Notes: generated by a model from the letters alone, not told the origin. Positions 25,560 through 38,955 are shown, counted from the stretch's first letter. The stretch: 64,000 nucleotides of DNA from Juglans regia (GCF_001411555.2 NC_049910.1:35317250-35381249); one strand, 5' to 3'. A program made the numbers and translations.

Positions 25560-26440
25560 TCATTGTACAAAACCAAAGTTTAGGGATTAAGTCACGATGA
25601 AGTAATAATTTCATTTATTAAACCAAGAAAAACATGGGGACCAACCTCTTTCCTTCACTACCAACTCATTATAATATTAACTAGGATACCAAGTGAGGGT
25701 CAACCCCAACAATCACCCAAAGACAATCAGTAAAGTGCAAGGAAATGCCAAAAAAAAAAAAAAGACTAGAACATGGTGCCAAAATGTTTGGTGCGATCCC
25801 ATGTTTTTCTTGACCAAAGGCTGAGAAGACTGGGAGGTTGCAACAGATAGTGAAGCATGGAACCCTAGACAAAAGAAGTGGAAAATCCTGCAACAATGAC
25901 ATAATCATCCGATAATGAAGTGTGAGATTCATGACTCACGTTGTGGGTTGCAACTTGCAGGTCAAGGTAACAAGGTTGGTGGGATAAGAGCATTGGGTTG
26001 AGAAGCCATCTAGGTGGCTCGCATGGGTAGCAAGAGGCTACTGGACACGATAAATCTAAGTGGGAAACTCTGTTGTCGAGGAAAGGGGGAAAAGGCCTGC
26101 AAAGAAAGTGAAACCTGGAGAAGCCTCTACCACCACCCAGGCTTGGCTAAGTAACCAGCAGTGAGAGAGAAGGGCAGAGATAGAATAAAATAGCGATCAG
26201 ACTAAATCCATTCTTTCTTTAATATTGAACATCTACTTTATTTAGGGGGAAGCTCAGAATGCGATCTAACTGATTGCACCAAAATAGGGGGAAGCTCAGA
26301 ATGTCAAATAACTAAATTCCGACAAAAATGTAGATGACACCAAAATAATTATACCGTAATATCTACTTCTAATGTATATAGATAAAACATAATAAACAAA
26401 ATAGATGGTCAAGGGAAAGCAATTTCAAGGCACATGCAAA
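25560..26440. other. No gene recognised
   Basis: The sequence is of mixed composition; the frame at 25681-25932 has no recognisable family. The phrase ATAGGGGGAAGCTCAGAATG occurs twice (about 26245-26260 and 26286-26301 in part), suggesting a small local duplication. Confidence 0.35.
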
Positions 26441-26444
26441 ATCT

Positions 26445-26692
<248 letters not shown>

Positions 26693-26909
26693 CTGTTCCA
26701 ACATAAGACCACCATTAACACAAAAAAATCCTTGTATTTGGTCAGCAATTAGCTACATATACAAAGTTATTATAATCACCGGGGTGGGGGGGCCTCGCAT
26801 ATGCGGGTATCACCCCTAGCTACAGTGGAAGCAGTGTTTTAGGCGGAGAGACAATCAAAATTCATTAAACACGTGCAAAGGAAATAGAGCCTTCTAGGCT
26901 CAACAATGC

Positions 26910-27160
26910 TCCAATGTACATGGTAGATTTTTAACTGTAACCAAATATGGTGGAGGAGGTTGGCGAGGTGTTCTAGTCATTCCGGAAGGGTATGAATGCC
27001 TGGGTTGGAAGAAATTTGTTGTCGAGTTACGTAGATTCATTGCTCTATTTTTTTTAGCATTCATGGAGATGGGTCATTGGGAAAAATCCAAAACACATCT
27101 GCTCATGAAGAGAAGAATATAGAGCGCAACCACAGTGGCGAGGTGATGATATGCAGAAGC
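26910..27160 (+). pseudogene. Possible retroelement ORF1 fragment
   Basis: One frame reads RFLTVTKYGGGGWRGVLVIP followed by EGYECLGWKKFVVELRRFI. The pattern of aromatic and Gly-Trp residues resembles a domain common in plant retroelement gag/ORF1 proteins. It is short, has no neighbours of the same kind and is not certain. Confidence 0.35.
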
Positions 27161-27689
27161 TTTGAATATGGGTCATGCTTCGGTGACTCAGTTTGATAAT
27201 AGGGGCAAGAAGAGAAATTGTGAAATCATGCACGAACAGAACCCAAGTCACATGGGGTCTGACTCTTCTGAAAGCTTAAGAACTATTTCTTACGCAACAA
27301 GGGATGGTTTGATCTTCCCAATGACAATATGGTTGAAAGAGAGATGCTCAATACATTGACAGAGATGCAAAACCAGCTTGTCGAGTTAAAGGGGCAGCGG
27401 TTGCTATGTTATCAATGAAACTTGATGGGTTGGGTGTGATATGAGGTTTTGCATCTCTCAGTGCCATTCTGCCACATTCGCCACCATCGATCTCAGCCCA
27501 GCCATTGTTTTGTCGCCCTCTACCTCTCTCAAAGGATCTGTTGCACGCCTATTTCTCCCCAAGTGTTCTCGGTTCCTTCATTGCTCTAGAGGAGGCTTTG
27601 TTCCTTGCAATATAAAATGGGCCTTTATGCTTCTTATGGCGCCCCCGAACCCCATGTACAAGAACACGGGAATCGAGACACCTGGATGG

Positions 27690-29763
27690 TGACAACACTG
27701 TCACGCATCTCAATGATAGTGCCAAGTGTGTGTATATGCAACAGTGTACAAAAACAACGGAGCGGATAATTTAAGTCAACTAAGTACTAGAATTGTTAAC
27801 ACAATTTAAACAACAGTAAAAGTGGTTTAAAAGAGTTATATAGTCATCCAAAATAAATATAATACAAGTCTAATACATGAACGAGTGATCCCAGATCACT
27901 CCTCTGGCGGAGCCGAATCCCCAAACTTGCCCTCAGCATCATCTGCATCGAAATCTGCATTACCATAAACGATACCACAGGTAAGTATAATCCAAACAAC
28001 CACGAGATAAGAATGCATTAATGCCACCAACAATAATGCATGCATATGATGAAATATGCATTATGCCCCAAAACGTCATTTTCCCAGAAAATGAATATTT
28101 TTCCAATGTACACCAAAATCTCATTTTGGCCCAACATATCCGTAAAACATTTTTCCAGAAAATGATTCACACCAAATCCATATCCAACACACGCTACTTT
28201 CCCAAAAAATAGTCCATTAATCCATTAATACCATATGCACCATAATCTCCCCTAGGGACCATCTACACGTCCTGGCTTCGTAGCGATGCCCAGTTCCGCG
28301 CCCAGCGCGTTTGTGGCCAAACATCCTTTAGCCCCCGCCAACAGAGGGGCTACGGAGTTAGCCCGAGACCATCTCGTCTGATCCCATTGTCGCCTAGCGA
28401 CAATCCATGGACGTCACTCAGTATATTCCACTCCCAAGTGACCAGATGAGCTCCACCGAGATAATGCCCCATCTCGGCTTGGGGTCGTGATACACATGCA
28501 CCCAAAAATCATTTCACATGAAAACCCAGTTTTCAATAAACACATGAACATGAATGAAATTACACGAAAACTTAGTTTCCTTTACAAACATGATCATACG
28601 TGCAAATATACCATGTGCATGAAACATCTCAATAACCAACATCCAACAACACTCAACACAGCCCAAACACACAAACAACTTTATCCACCAATTCATCTGA
28701 CCCCCGTACTCCTCGAACTCAGTCCGGCATAACCAACCAGTTCACAGTGAAATGAGTTAGTACAAAAATACATTTAAATCATGAAAGTTTTTTGAGAAAA
28801 TACTTACAGTGCTATTTTATAATTTCTGAAGGATTACGGAGCTGCAAGAAGTGACAACACAACAACAGAATAATGCCAAATGCATTGTGGCCGTGGGTCT
28901 CAAAAACCCACTTTTGAACGGGGACAAACCAAGACCCGAGATTGATAGGGTAGGGCTTAGGGATGTCGGTGAAGCTAGTGGTGGTGGTGGTTGGCCGTGG
29001 GTGGCGGCGTAGAGGGCAGTTTAAGGCCAAAATGCTCAAAACGGAAATGGAGTTGGATGGACTTCACCGCTGGCGGATCGGAGTTGAGAATGGGTGCATT
29101 AGGTTGCTATGAGGTCGATGATAAAGTGGTGAAGAAATAGTGGCCGGAGGGAGCGCGAGCACAAAGAACGCCGCGGCTTCAAGCCGTGTGTGGGGGCTCA
29201 TGGCGGCGTGAGAGGTGCTGTAAATGGAGGGGTGGGGTCGCCAGCCGGTGGGGAAGGCAGTGGGCTGGGCGGTGAGGCACAAGGTGGCGCGTGGCGGTGG
29301 CTGGGTGGAGAAGAAAGAATCGCACGAGGGAGAGAGCCTTTGCGCGCAGGAAGAGTAGGGGAGAAATAAGGAGAAAAAAGAGAAAGAAGAAAAGAAAAAG
29401 AGAAAAAAAAAAAAAAAAGTGAGGGAAAGAAATGAGATCCAATTCTTACATTTTGGGTTATAAAAATGATCCAACGGAAACAATTTCAAAACAGCAAGTA
29501 AAATAAAATAATTCAAACATAGTGATTAAAATGAAAATAAATAATTAAATCCAACAATAAATTATTTTAAAATAAAGAGAAATTTAAATGCATAATAATA
29601 ATTAATATTAAGAAAGTACATAAAAAAAATAATTTTTACAAAATTAAAATCATAAAAGTAAACCAACTAAAAATCCAACAACTTTAAAACAAGAGAATAA
29701 ATTTTTGAATAAATAAAAATAATCATTCAGTAAAAATACACTAAAATACGGGGTGTTACACTT
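27690..29763. mobile_element. Long LTR-like non-coding repeat, family 1
   Basis: It ends in CGGGGTGTTACA, the usual tip of a plant LTR. An internal block at 28370-28500 (TTGTCGCCTAGCGACAA ... GACGTCACTCA ... CTTGGGGTCGTGATAC) is clearly homologous to 41320-41440 within the element at 40433-43590, in the same orientation. No gag or pol is present, so it is a solo LTR or part of one. The left border is approximate. Small frames at 29064-29516 are simple-sequence artefacts. Confidence 0.55.
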
Positions 29764-29799
29764 CTAACTCCTATCGGTCAATCATGTGTAGATTTCTTA

Positions 29800-30003
29800 A
29801 GCCTCGTTCACTTTCACAAAACTTCTCAACTTATCTCATCTAATTATTACCACTTTTCCAAATTCTCACATAAAATAATATAAACAATTCAACTTTTTAA
29901 AATCTCAAAACAAAAATAATATTAAAAAAATATATTTCAACAATATTTTTTTTCAACTTTTATATCAACTCATCTCATCTCATCTACGAAAACAAATGAG
30001 GCC
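29800..30003. mobile_element. GAGATGAG-family MITE
   Basis: It is flanked by TTA (29797-29799 and 30004-30006). The ends are AGCCTCGTTCAC and AAATGAGGCC, with CTCATCTCATCTCATC near the right end. It is 204 bp and sits just outside the LTR-like repeat. Confidence 0.8.
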
Positions 30004-30049
30004 TTAGCATTTACACAGTTTCCATTAAAAACCCTTTGATGTGTAGCCC

Positions 30050-31490
30050 TCCTGTAAAAGTTGGGAAGCCTTTTAAGTGTTATTATCAAAATGACTCTAA
30101 CCTTTTTAGATGGGCTGAACCCAAATGGGCTTTTGTTTTAGTTGGGTTTATTCCAATTTTAACTTGAGTTTCAATGGACTTAAATTAATTATTTCAAAAA
30201 CTATTTTTAAGTTGAGTTGGGCTTAATTGAGTTCAGTTTTACTTGAATAATTATGCTAGCCCATAAATTATTTAAGAGTTTAAATTATATTATCAAATAT
30301 TAATTTATGGTTTGATTATAGTAATAAACTTCAAGGAATTGAATTTTTAGTATAATCAAGTCTAGTTATCAGAACAACTATCTATTTTTATTTTGACTGA
30401 CTTTGATGAAATTATTATGTTATATTTTTAATTAGAAAATAAAGGAATATGTTATGAGTTCACTATTTAGTAATTTTAGTATAATTGAATAATTATTAAT
30501 TATATTCTTGATATGTAATTAACTAATCAGAATGCTAAGACATATTTTTCTAGAAATGTTAGTAACATTTAGTACTTTGTATAGGTAATGAGCTATGAAG
30601 TAAGATCTAGAAAGTAAAGCAATAAGGTAAATAGCTTGATTATAAATTAGGATCGGCACACGTTATTTAGTTTAGATAGATTATTATTAAATCCAATTCT
30701 TTGTCAACCAATTTTTATGTATCACACGTCATGATTTATGCAAGCATGTCATTCATCATAATACATGATTATGTTAATTCTGCATCATGTTTAATTCAGC
30801 ATTTTCTAAGTATGTACGGATTATGTATGTCATGCATCTCATGTTGCATAAGACACGTAAGCTTTCTTACGATCAAGTATAAGATCAAATCAATTTAATC
30901 AGATGGTTATTCAGATGTATGGTACCAATGCAAATTCATGGGTGAATGTGCAAACTACAGACTCAAACGTGGTTCATCATAGTATGCCAAAATGCTACTC
31001 AACAGCTCCCCTTGTAGCATGGGATGTGAGGCTGGTGCACGACCTTTCACACAAGGTTATGTGTGTTGGCCAATCAGATAAGTCAAATCAATCAGTTAAT
31101 TCAGATAAATCAAGACAAGTCATGCATAGCATTAACATGAGTACGATTTAATTCTCAGAGTGAAAATTTTTATGAAAATCCTTAAGGTTATTATGTTTAC
31201 ATTGTGATGGATATCTTACTGAGCTTTCGAGTCATTTTAGTTTTATTTCATATTTTTAACCACCCAGGTAAGGATAATGATTACTAGCAAGCGAGCCAAG
31301 CTTAGAAGGAGAATACTAGTGAACTTTAGTGAATTTTATTTTATGGCAATCATTTTATTTAGTTTGTTTAGGACACATGTTATTTTAATAACTCTTTTAT
31401 GAATTTCATATTTAATAAATTATGCACGTCTCTTGCCTGGCTTTATTTGCGTATGTACATGATATTCCTAACCTACAGGAATGGGGTGTA
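30050..31490 (+). mobile_element. LTR-like non-coding repeat, family 2
   Basis: It shares several blocks in order with 34900-36855: GCCCATAAA...GTTTAAATTATATTATCAA, GAAATGTTAGTAACA-TTTAGT, and ACTCAAACGTGGTTCA. Both copies end in GGGGYGT-type sequence (31483 and 36848). There is no coding capacity. The left border is approximate. Confidence 0.5.
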
Positions 31491-31739
31491 ATAGACCTAG
31501 GAGAGTGTGGCGGGTCAAAAGGAGAATTGGGTCAACTATATTCGAAGTGGGTTCTACATTAGGTATCAATATAAAGACAGCCAAAACAGACTGCCCTCTG
31601 CCACGGGTGATACAAAAGTGTCTATAGTGTTACACCCCTGGTCAATGTTCTCTTCGATGAAATGACGACACTCACGCTGGTGTTGAAGGAAAATGGTGTA
31701 ACATCGAGGCTTGGGGATGTGTAGCATCTATCAAAGTAG

Positions 31740-32350
31740 CACATAAAGGATCGTCGGTGAGTGGCACACCCCTTGTCAATGTTCCCTCCGTTGAGACGAC
31801 GACACCCACACCGGAAGTGAAGGAACCTAAGATATTATGGAGACTTGGGAGTTTGTGGGTTTTCCGCCAACCCAAAACTTCAAATGGTGACCATGGCTCC
31901 ACCACCCATGAAGGAGGGAACCAGCTTCTCGGTACCTCTTCAAGCACATTGGGGGTCGACACATAACTTTGGACATAGTGGTGACATCAACAATGGCGTT
32001 GTGGATGAGATATTTAGGGCCTCGTCTACATTTTGGAGCAGAGTCTACAGAAAATGTTGTCCCCCTGATATCTCTACCAGTGATCAACGAGATACATCAG
32101 TGTGTGGGGATTACATGTGGAGGATTTTGAGGACCAATTCAAGGCAGTACTCACTGTAATTGAGATGGGCCACTTACTTGGAACAAAATCAAGATCTAAG
32201 AAGAGCAGTGAGTTAAAGCGTCTTACTTGGACAGTCAACCATGACGCTAAGCGAGGTAGTCCAAGTCGAGGAGGACTAGAGGGAGGGCAAAACCAATTGT
32301 ATTATGAAGCCCACGATTCTAACTTGGAATGTCCAGGGATTAAGATATAT
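31740..32350 (+). pseudogene. LINE fragment: ORF1 tail and start of endonuclease
   Basis: Near 32190 a frame reads KKSSELKRLTWTVNHD, the link region of plant LINE ORFs. At 32304 MKPTILTWNVQGL starts the endonuclease domain, with the catalytic Asn of the WNxxGL motif. The element stops a few bases later, where minus-strand LINE sequence begins. Confidence 0.65.
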
Positions 32351-32359
32351 CTATAATAC

Positions 32360-32900
32360 GATCGTTCGGAGTTTACTAGTATTGAGGAGTTTACAAGCAT
32401 GGACAAACGCTTTCTCAAATTGTCCATAGTCAATATTTTCCCCAAAGATGTAATCCAACCAAAGAAAGCAATTTTAGGCAGCACCTTACTTCTCCAAAAT
32501 GCACTTCCAGAGAAACAAAATATGATTTTGACATAACAAAGCCTTGTACAAAGATCACACAATGAACTTCCTATTCCCAATATTATCCATGGCACCTTTC
32601 CTCCTTGATACTGCCAATGTTCAAAGCATACAATAAAATGAAAAATTCGAAAATAACTCCAATTTCTCAATCATGGGCAGCTCTAAGAAAACAAGCATTC
32701 TACTATGAGGATCCACTAGAGTTGTCTAAAGGATTTGACATTGATGCCTCTTGATCATGAGCCATTTGGAAAAGAGAAGGAAACACAATCTTGAGGGCAG
32801 AATTACAACACCAAGTTTTATACCAAAATTTGATCCTGAATCCCTCTCCAATAGCGAAGCTAATAAAACAAGCAAATATCTCTCATCCATTTCTAATATT
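32360..32900 (-). pseudogene. LINE fragment, 3' part (zf-RVT domain), opposite strand
   Basis: The minus strand carries, in order, NSALKIVFPSLFQMAHDQEA, AHDWEIGVIFEFFILLY and FWRSKVLPKIAFFGWITSLG-KILTMDNLRKR, the region between reverse transcriptase and the zinc-binding zf-RVT domain of plant LINEs. Stops and frame changes are present. It faces the + strand LINE piece just to its left. Confidence 0.75.
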
Positions 32901-33234
32901 CTTCCACAAACTTACACCATGCGCAGCCCAAAAAAAAATAAAAAATAAAAAAACCCCATCCAACAAAACAACAAGCTCCTATACTTCAACTCAATAATAG
33001 CCCCAAAGACTCCCCTTCCTAATGGTACCACCAAAGCCATTTTCCAAGAAGTGCCTTATTAAAGATTCTTAGATTTTGATAGGAGTTTAACAGGAAGAAA
33101 TGAGTTTTCTGATTTCACTCGAGGGATATCAAATCTCCATTTGGTTTGCTCTGAGGGGAATCGACCTCTATGGTTAACTATAATACTCGACAAGAGAATT
33201 ACTTCACCAATGATTATATTAATGTTAAACTATG

Positions 33235-33452
33235 AGGGTAGGTTTGGGAGGTAGGATGAAATACAAAATTCTCATCCCTTCTCATCATTACACCTTTTTC
33301 AAATCCCTATATAAAATATAATAAACAATTCAAATTTTTCAAATCTTAATTCACATTTTTCAAATCTCAAAACAATAATAATATTAAAACACAATATTTT
33401 AAACTCTCAAACAAAACATAAAATTATCATCTCACCCCTCAAACCTGCCCTT
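33235..33452. mobile_element. GAGATGAG-family MITE variant
   Basis: It has GGGTAGGTTTGGGAGG at the left and CTCAAACCTGCCC at the right, with TTCTCATC repeats and the AT-rich core. I estimate the borders. Confidence 0.6.
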
Positions 33453-33459
33453 CAACTTC

Positions 33460-33945
33460 TAAACAACATAAAACACCTAACATATCAAGTAAACTGAGTT
33501 ATCAAGAGGCTTGACCTTTTTCCCAAATTTTATCACAAACAAAATACCCAAATAACTACTAATTAGTTCCGTGTAGGGAAAATTCCGAAGGTACGGTGCA
33601 CGGGACCGAGGTTTACTCTGCAGGGGTGTGTTCGAAGGGCCCTGCAAAGGTTCCCCGACATTAAAAAAAATAATAATAACAATAATAATAATTATTAATC
33701 AAATAATATTGGACCACAACATTCCACCTCCCTTCAACAACCTTAACCCCAAGGTTGCCTTTGTCCACATCTGTAACATACGGGTTCTAAGTTAAGGATT
33801 TTAGGATTATTATTATCATTTTTGCTAGTTTATAATTAGTATTATTATTTTCAGTATTATTATTATTATTAAAGATCAGTTTTGAAATGGTGGTTTATTT
33901 GAGTGAGATTCTACCACTCTCTACATGCCCATATCTATCGGTTTT
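33460..33945. other. Spacer with AATAAT runs, no gene seen
   Basis: The block at 33100-33200 resembles 37370-37460 (both end in ...TTAACTATAA), a diverged duplication on the same strand. A GC-richer phrase at 33570-33660 is unassigned. Confidence 0.35.
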
Positions 33946-33949
33946 GGTT

Positions 33950-34258
33950 TCCTAGAATGAGATGAGATGAGAATTTTATGAATAGTAATAAGATGGTTTG
34001 TAAATAGTAGTAAGATAGTTTGTATTAAATATTTATTGGGTTTTGGAAAATGAGAGAAAAAATTGAATAAAAAATATTATAAAGTATAAATATTGTTAAA
34101 ATATTATTTTTATTTTGGGATTTAAAAAGGTTAAATGGTTTTTTGTTTGAAAGTTTAGGAATGTTGTAATGATTAGTTTGAAAATATTTATGTTTATATT
34201 TGAATGATATTTAAGAAGGAAATAAGATAAGATGGAAATTGTTTCCAACCATCCCCTA
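33950..34258. mobile_element. Longer GAGATGAG-family MITE (variant B)
   Basis: It opens TAGAATGAGATGAGATGAGAATTT, has AGTAATAAGATGGTTTG, and closes GATGGAAATTGTTTCCAACCA. The copy at 38628-38955 has the same order and length class. Confidence 0.65.
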
Positions 34259-34299
34259 ATTGGTAACCAACAATTTTTCACACATCAAAGAAACCCTTA

Positions 34300-34367
34300 T
34301 ACATATATAATATATATATACATACACATATACACATAATATATATATATATATATATATATATAAA
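34300..34367. repeat. AT microsatellite
   Basis: It is a run of TA/AT dinucleotides with a few CA units, with an uninterrupted stretch at about 34338-34365. Confidence 0.9.
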
Positions 34368-34899
34368 CAAAAGCCCCGTAGCCTTCCTCACAGCAAACCA
34401 AGGCTCTGGAAACCAACACAGAAGACACCGTCAGTAAGCTTTCCTTCCCCCATGACATGCGTCGACCCCATAGACCTATTCTCTGTCTTTTTCTCTCTCC
34501 ATCATCAATAACCAAAATCACCTCTATATATTCTGTTTCAACCACCCTCAACCACTACAAGGGTTGGAGGTACTTGGACAACCACAGAAACTGCCGACCA
34601 ATTGCCTCCTATCAAACTCACACCTTCCCGGTAAGCCCACACCGGATTCTTCCTCCTCTTTCTCTTCCCGTTGTGGTTCTTGGTCTAATAGACCACAAAA
34701 ATTATTTTCTCAGATTTTCTCCGTCACAACCAGAAGAGGCCGTCTTGACTTTCGATTTTAGTCCGGCCGCTAGAGCCACCATTGCGTTCAGCCTTCTCTC
34801 TCAATGAGTCCCAAATTCCTCTGTCCCACGACCATGCCTTCCCGTTTGTGTGTATGTGGCTCAGCTCCTTGCTATCTCCATAGTATATCTTTAAAATGG

Positions 34900-36855
34900 A
34901 AAGTGGGCCTGGGCCTTAATCCCATTCAGCTAGGTGCTTTTTGTTAATTTAAATGGGTTGATTTCTCACGTGGGCTTGGTTTTATTATATTTCAAAAACT
35001 GTTAGAACATTTTAAGTGGTCTGCCTGCCTTCATGTGGGCTTGTTGTTTAAATTGGACTGGTTGTATTTTACAGAAAACCTTTAATATTGTTTTACATGG
35101 GCTGGGTTTTGCTTGGGCAAATATTAGCCCAAAAACCTTATTTTTCTCAGAAAATGCTTAGGAGTTAAATTATATTATTAAGTATTAATCTTTTTACAAA
35201 CCAATTTACAGGAGTATATTATAAGGGTTCAGATGTTATTTCTAAACGTTTTGAACTATGTTATAAAGTGAGATTTCTGCTGCTTGTCTAAAGATTTGTA
35301 TAAAGCCTAATCTACGCTACTAAGTATATTTGAAAGATTAAATATGATATTAGCGTTTAAATAATTATATGATATTTGTAGTTATTAATTTTAGTGTATA
35401 ACCAAATATTTTATTAGATTAATTTCCCTAGCATGTGATTAATTAAGTCGAATGTTGTGACACGTTTTTCTAAAAACGTTAGTAACAATTAGTGCTTCAG
35501 AACTACAAAGTAAGATTCAAGAGGCAGTGCTAAAAGGTATGTAGCATGATCATGACTTTATGTGTGCTGTAAATATTCTGTTTTGCATGAAAAATGTAAT
35601 GTTTACCTATGCTACATTACGAGCCAATTCAAGGTTAGCCCTTTTTCATGAACCTCGATGAATTACGATGATATGCTTGTGAATGAGACTATGTATGCTA
35701 TGCTGATATGAATTGTTGTTAGAATGGATAATATGTCATGAAAATCACACGTATGCCATGTAATGTTCAAATTATGTTATGCCATGTCTATGCTATGCTA
35801 TGTTACGTAAGGCTCATGTTAATATGCCATGTTTAACGTTATGTCATGCACAAGAGTATGTCACGCCATATAAATTCATGAAGTCAACATGCTCACATGC
35901 ATTGTGAAAGTTTTTTTTTTTTTTTTAAGTAAGAGTAGCATTGTGAAAGTTAGTAAGAAGACAAATGAATGACAAGCTTTGAGTTTTGCCTTATGATATG
36001 GGTGGATATTCAAGCCACAAACTTAAGCATGGTCCACCACATGCATGCTATGATGTTTTGAGGTAACACGGACTCAAGCGTGTTTCACCACATGTTATGA
36101 TATGTTATGCAGTGTCACAGTCTCAATCGTGGTTCACCATATGTTATGTGATAACACGGAACCAAGCGTATTTTACTATAGGTTATGATATGTTATACGG
36201 TGCCACAGATCCAAGCGTAGTTCACCAAATGATTTATGCGGTCAACAACTATTGGACCGATCCACGTCTGTTATGATGGCCACTATGTTATGAAAGACAA
36301 GATGAATTAGTTATGTATGAATTATAGGAAATGCATGGAGCCAATCATTCATGCATCCATGTTACATGTATTGCCATAATTATGTTTGATCCAACTTATG
36401 TTACGAATGAATGATCTATATGTTATGTGTGACGATGTACGTAAGTTTTCAAAATTAAGCCTAATGTTAAGCTAAGTTAAGTTTACAATATGATTTGCTA
36501 TTACTGAGTTTTCGACTCATTTGTTTGTTTCTATGTTTTATGTTTTAACGTCCCAAATTATGATTTCGTGGATACAGAGCGGGAGTGCCGTTAGTAGATT
36601 ATTCTTTCAAAGACTTAGACCTTGAAGAAGTGTTAGTGCCACATGGGTCTAGTTATGATTACACAGTTGAATAACTAATTTTGATACATAGAACTAGTTT
36701 ATGTTATTTGTATGTTTTAGCTTTTCTATTATGAGACTCTGTTGCGCTAAGTTAGTTTATGATTCAATAAATGAGGTATTTGTTTTTTATGGTGTCGAAT
36801 CTCTTTACCTAGCATTACGCTAGGAATGTAAACATTCCGTACCTACAAGAAGGGG
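34900..36855 (+). mobile_element. LTR-like non-coding repeat, family 2, second copy
   Basis: It is homologous in several blocks to 30050-31490, in the same orientation. It ends in AGGGGCGTTACAACA at about 36855. The interior is rich in ATGTTATG and carries a tandem repeat at 36012-36240. No gag or pol is present. CT-rich sequence at 34480-34520 and a GGTAAGCC donor-like site near 34629 may belong to it. Confidence 0.5.
36012..36240 (+). repeat. Degenerate tandem repeat, about five units
   Basis: Units follow the pattern ACTCAAGCGTGGTTCACCA then ATGTTATGATATG then GGTAACAC, with a period of about 40-50 bases. Confidence 0.65.
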
Positions 36856-36859
36856 CGTT

Positions 36860-37440
36860 ACAACATCTTGTTCACATTTTGTGACACCATTCCATCCTTC
36901 GAGTTCCTAACAAATTGTGCTTCTTACATAGCAAGGACCCACTCATTGAGAACGATGCAACTTAATTATAAATAAGCTTGAGCGCATTCCTCAAGGCGTC
37001 CATATCTTCTTATTCTATATCTAAAGTTATCACCACTGAGCACGATGATCTATCCCTAACCTTCTCAGAGAGTATTGAGCTATGTCAATATCTGGAAATG
37101 TATTCCATTCCCAAAAATCCTCAACCTCTCTAGAGGAACAAAAACCGTGCACCTGAAGTAAAGAGGGACAGAATTGGGCTTTATAACATAGGTTTTTTAG
37201 CCATGGAGGAACTAAATTTTTGCTTGAACTAATTTTTTGAACTAACGGAGACCAGCAATCGTAGCAAGTAATGTTGATGCTTAACACATCTCTCCCATCA
37301 GTTGTATCATTTTTTTCTTGCTCGGATCTCAAGGACACCAAGCAAGCTTCAAGACAAGAAGCATGTCAAGTGTCAAATCTCCAATTGGTTTACTTCAACA
37401 GAAATCAAATCACAAATTGGTTTACTTCGAGGAAAACCAA
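36860..37440. other. Unassigned sequence between repeats
   Basis: The minus-strand frame 37030-37341 (103 residues) has no family I recognise. Its right part resembles 33100-33200, which borders a LINE fragment, so it may be retroelement-derived. Confidence 0.3.
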
Positions 37441-37460
37441 ACCTCTACAGTTAACTATAA

Positions 37461-37660
37461 AGGTGAGTTTGGTTGTCAAACTCATCTCAACTCATCTCAA
37501 TTCATCATTATAATTTTTTCAAATTTCAATACAAAATATAATAAACAATTTAACTTTTTTAAATATTAAAATAATAATAATATTAAAAAATAATATTTTA
37601 ACAATATTTTATCATCTTAACTCAACTTAACTCACCTCACTTCAACATCCAAACACATCT
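37461..37660. mobile_element. GAGATGAG-family MITE
   Basis: It is flanked by TAA on both sides (37458-37460, 37661-37663). The ends are AGGTGAGTTTGGTTG and CATCCAAACACATCT, inverted. It is 200 bp. Confidence 0.85.
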
Positions 37661-37980
37661 TAATAGTCAGCAAGAAAATTAGTTTATTAATGATTTTATT
37701 ATTGTTCTATTGTGGCTGCACATAGACTTGCAAAAGAAAATAAAAAGTTGCAGAAAATAAGAAAGAAGCTGATGTAAACAAACCAAGTCAAACCAGCCTG
37801 GCTCATGAATTTAGATAAAGCAATCAACTCCCAAGCTACCATTTAATTTGCATTGCAATAATAATATTGTACTTCTATAAGACAACATGCTCATCTAAGA
37901 CTATGCCTGCCCCAAATGCCAAAAATTTCCTCAGCACTAGTAAACTTCTTTGTAGTAAACTCTACAAAGACACTCCTTTA

Positions 37981-38189
37981 GGCTTGCTTGGATAGTGAGA
38001 TGAGATAAAATAGTTTTAGATGAAAATTGAAAGTTAAATAAAATATTGTTAGAATATTATTTTTTAATATTATTATTGTTTTGAGATTTGAAAAAATTGA
38101 ATTGTTTATTATATTTTGTGTGAGAATTTGAAAAAATTGTAATGATGAGATGAGATAAGATGAAACTATTTTTGTATCCAAACGGGGCC
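37981..38189. mobile_element. GAGATGAG-family MITE, 209 bp
   Basis: It has TTA at both flanks (37978-37980, 38190-38192). The inverted ends are GGCTTGCTTGGATAG and TATCCAAACGGGGCC. It is the same length as the copy at 58547-58755. Confidence 0.9.
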
Positions 38190-38627
38190 TTAATCTTTGC
38201 ACGACAAGGTAGAGATGCCCTCTAGCGTGTGATTATGGCTGTGAATGGAAGTAAAACATACTTTCCATGACCAATTGAACTTGATCCTCTTTAATTTTCC
38301 GACACATTATTAAATGTCAATGAGAAGTCCACATCGTCTATTGTCTGGACAACATTAGATAGTATAAGGTCCAGATCCAGTATTTATGTAACATACTTTA
38401 TTTTACGCCTAGTTGAACGTTAAGCTTGTTAGGTTAGATTGCTCAAACCCATTTAACTATACCTTAAAAATTTCATTATCTTGGGCTTAGGATAGTGCAG
38501 CTAACTTAGGTGGCTTTTTTAAAAAAAGAAAAGAAAAGGAAACTAAATAGATAATCACATTTCTTGAATTTCTCTTATGCCTACTAAGACGTTAAAACTA
38601 TCTCAAACTCTATTAATTTTAAGTTTT

Positions 38628-38955
38628 TGAGAATGCTTAGAAAATGAGATGAGATGAAAATTTTGTGAACAGTAAAATGGTTCGTGAATAGCAGTGAGAC
38701 AGTTTGAGATAAGTATTTATTTGGTTTCGGGAAATGAGAGAGAAAAAGTTGAATAAAAAATATTAAAAGTTAAAATATTGTTAGAATGTAATTTTTTTAA
38801 TATTATTTTTATTTTGAGATTTGAAAAAGTTGAATTATTTTTTATTTTTTATTTGAAAAGTTAGAAAATTTGTAATGATTAGTTTGAAAAAATTTGTATT
38901 TTAATAATATTTGAGAAGGAAATGAGATAAGATGAAAATTGTTTCCAAACGTCTC
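38628..38955. mobile_element. Longer GAGATGAG-family MITE (variant B), second copy
   Basis: AAAATGAGATGAGATGAAAATTT at the left, ATTTGAGAAGGAAATGAGATA and TTGTTTCCAAACGTCTC at the right match the layout of 33950-34258. Confidence 0.7.

Noticed and set aside
29064..29516. 150-residue minus-strand frame
   Set aside because: It is Phe/Ser-rich reading of purine-rich tracts inside an LTR-like repeat and has no domain.
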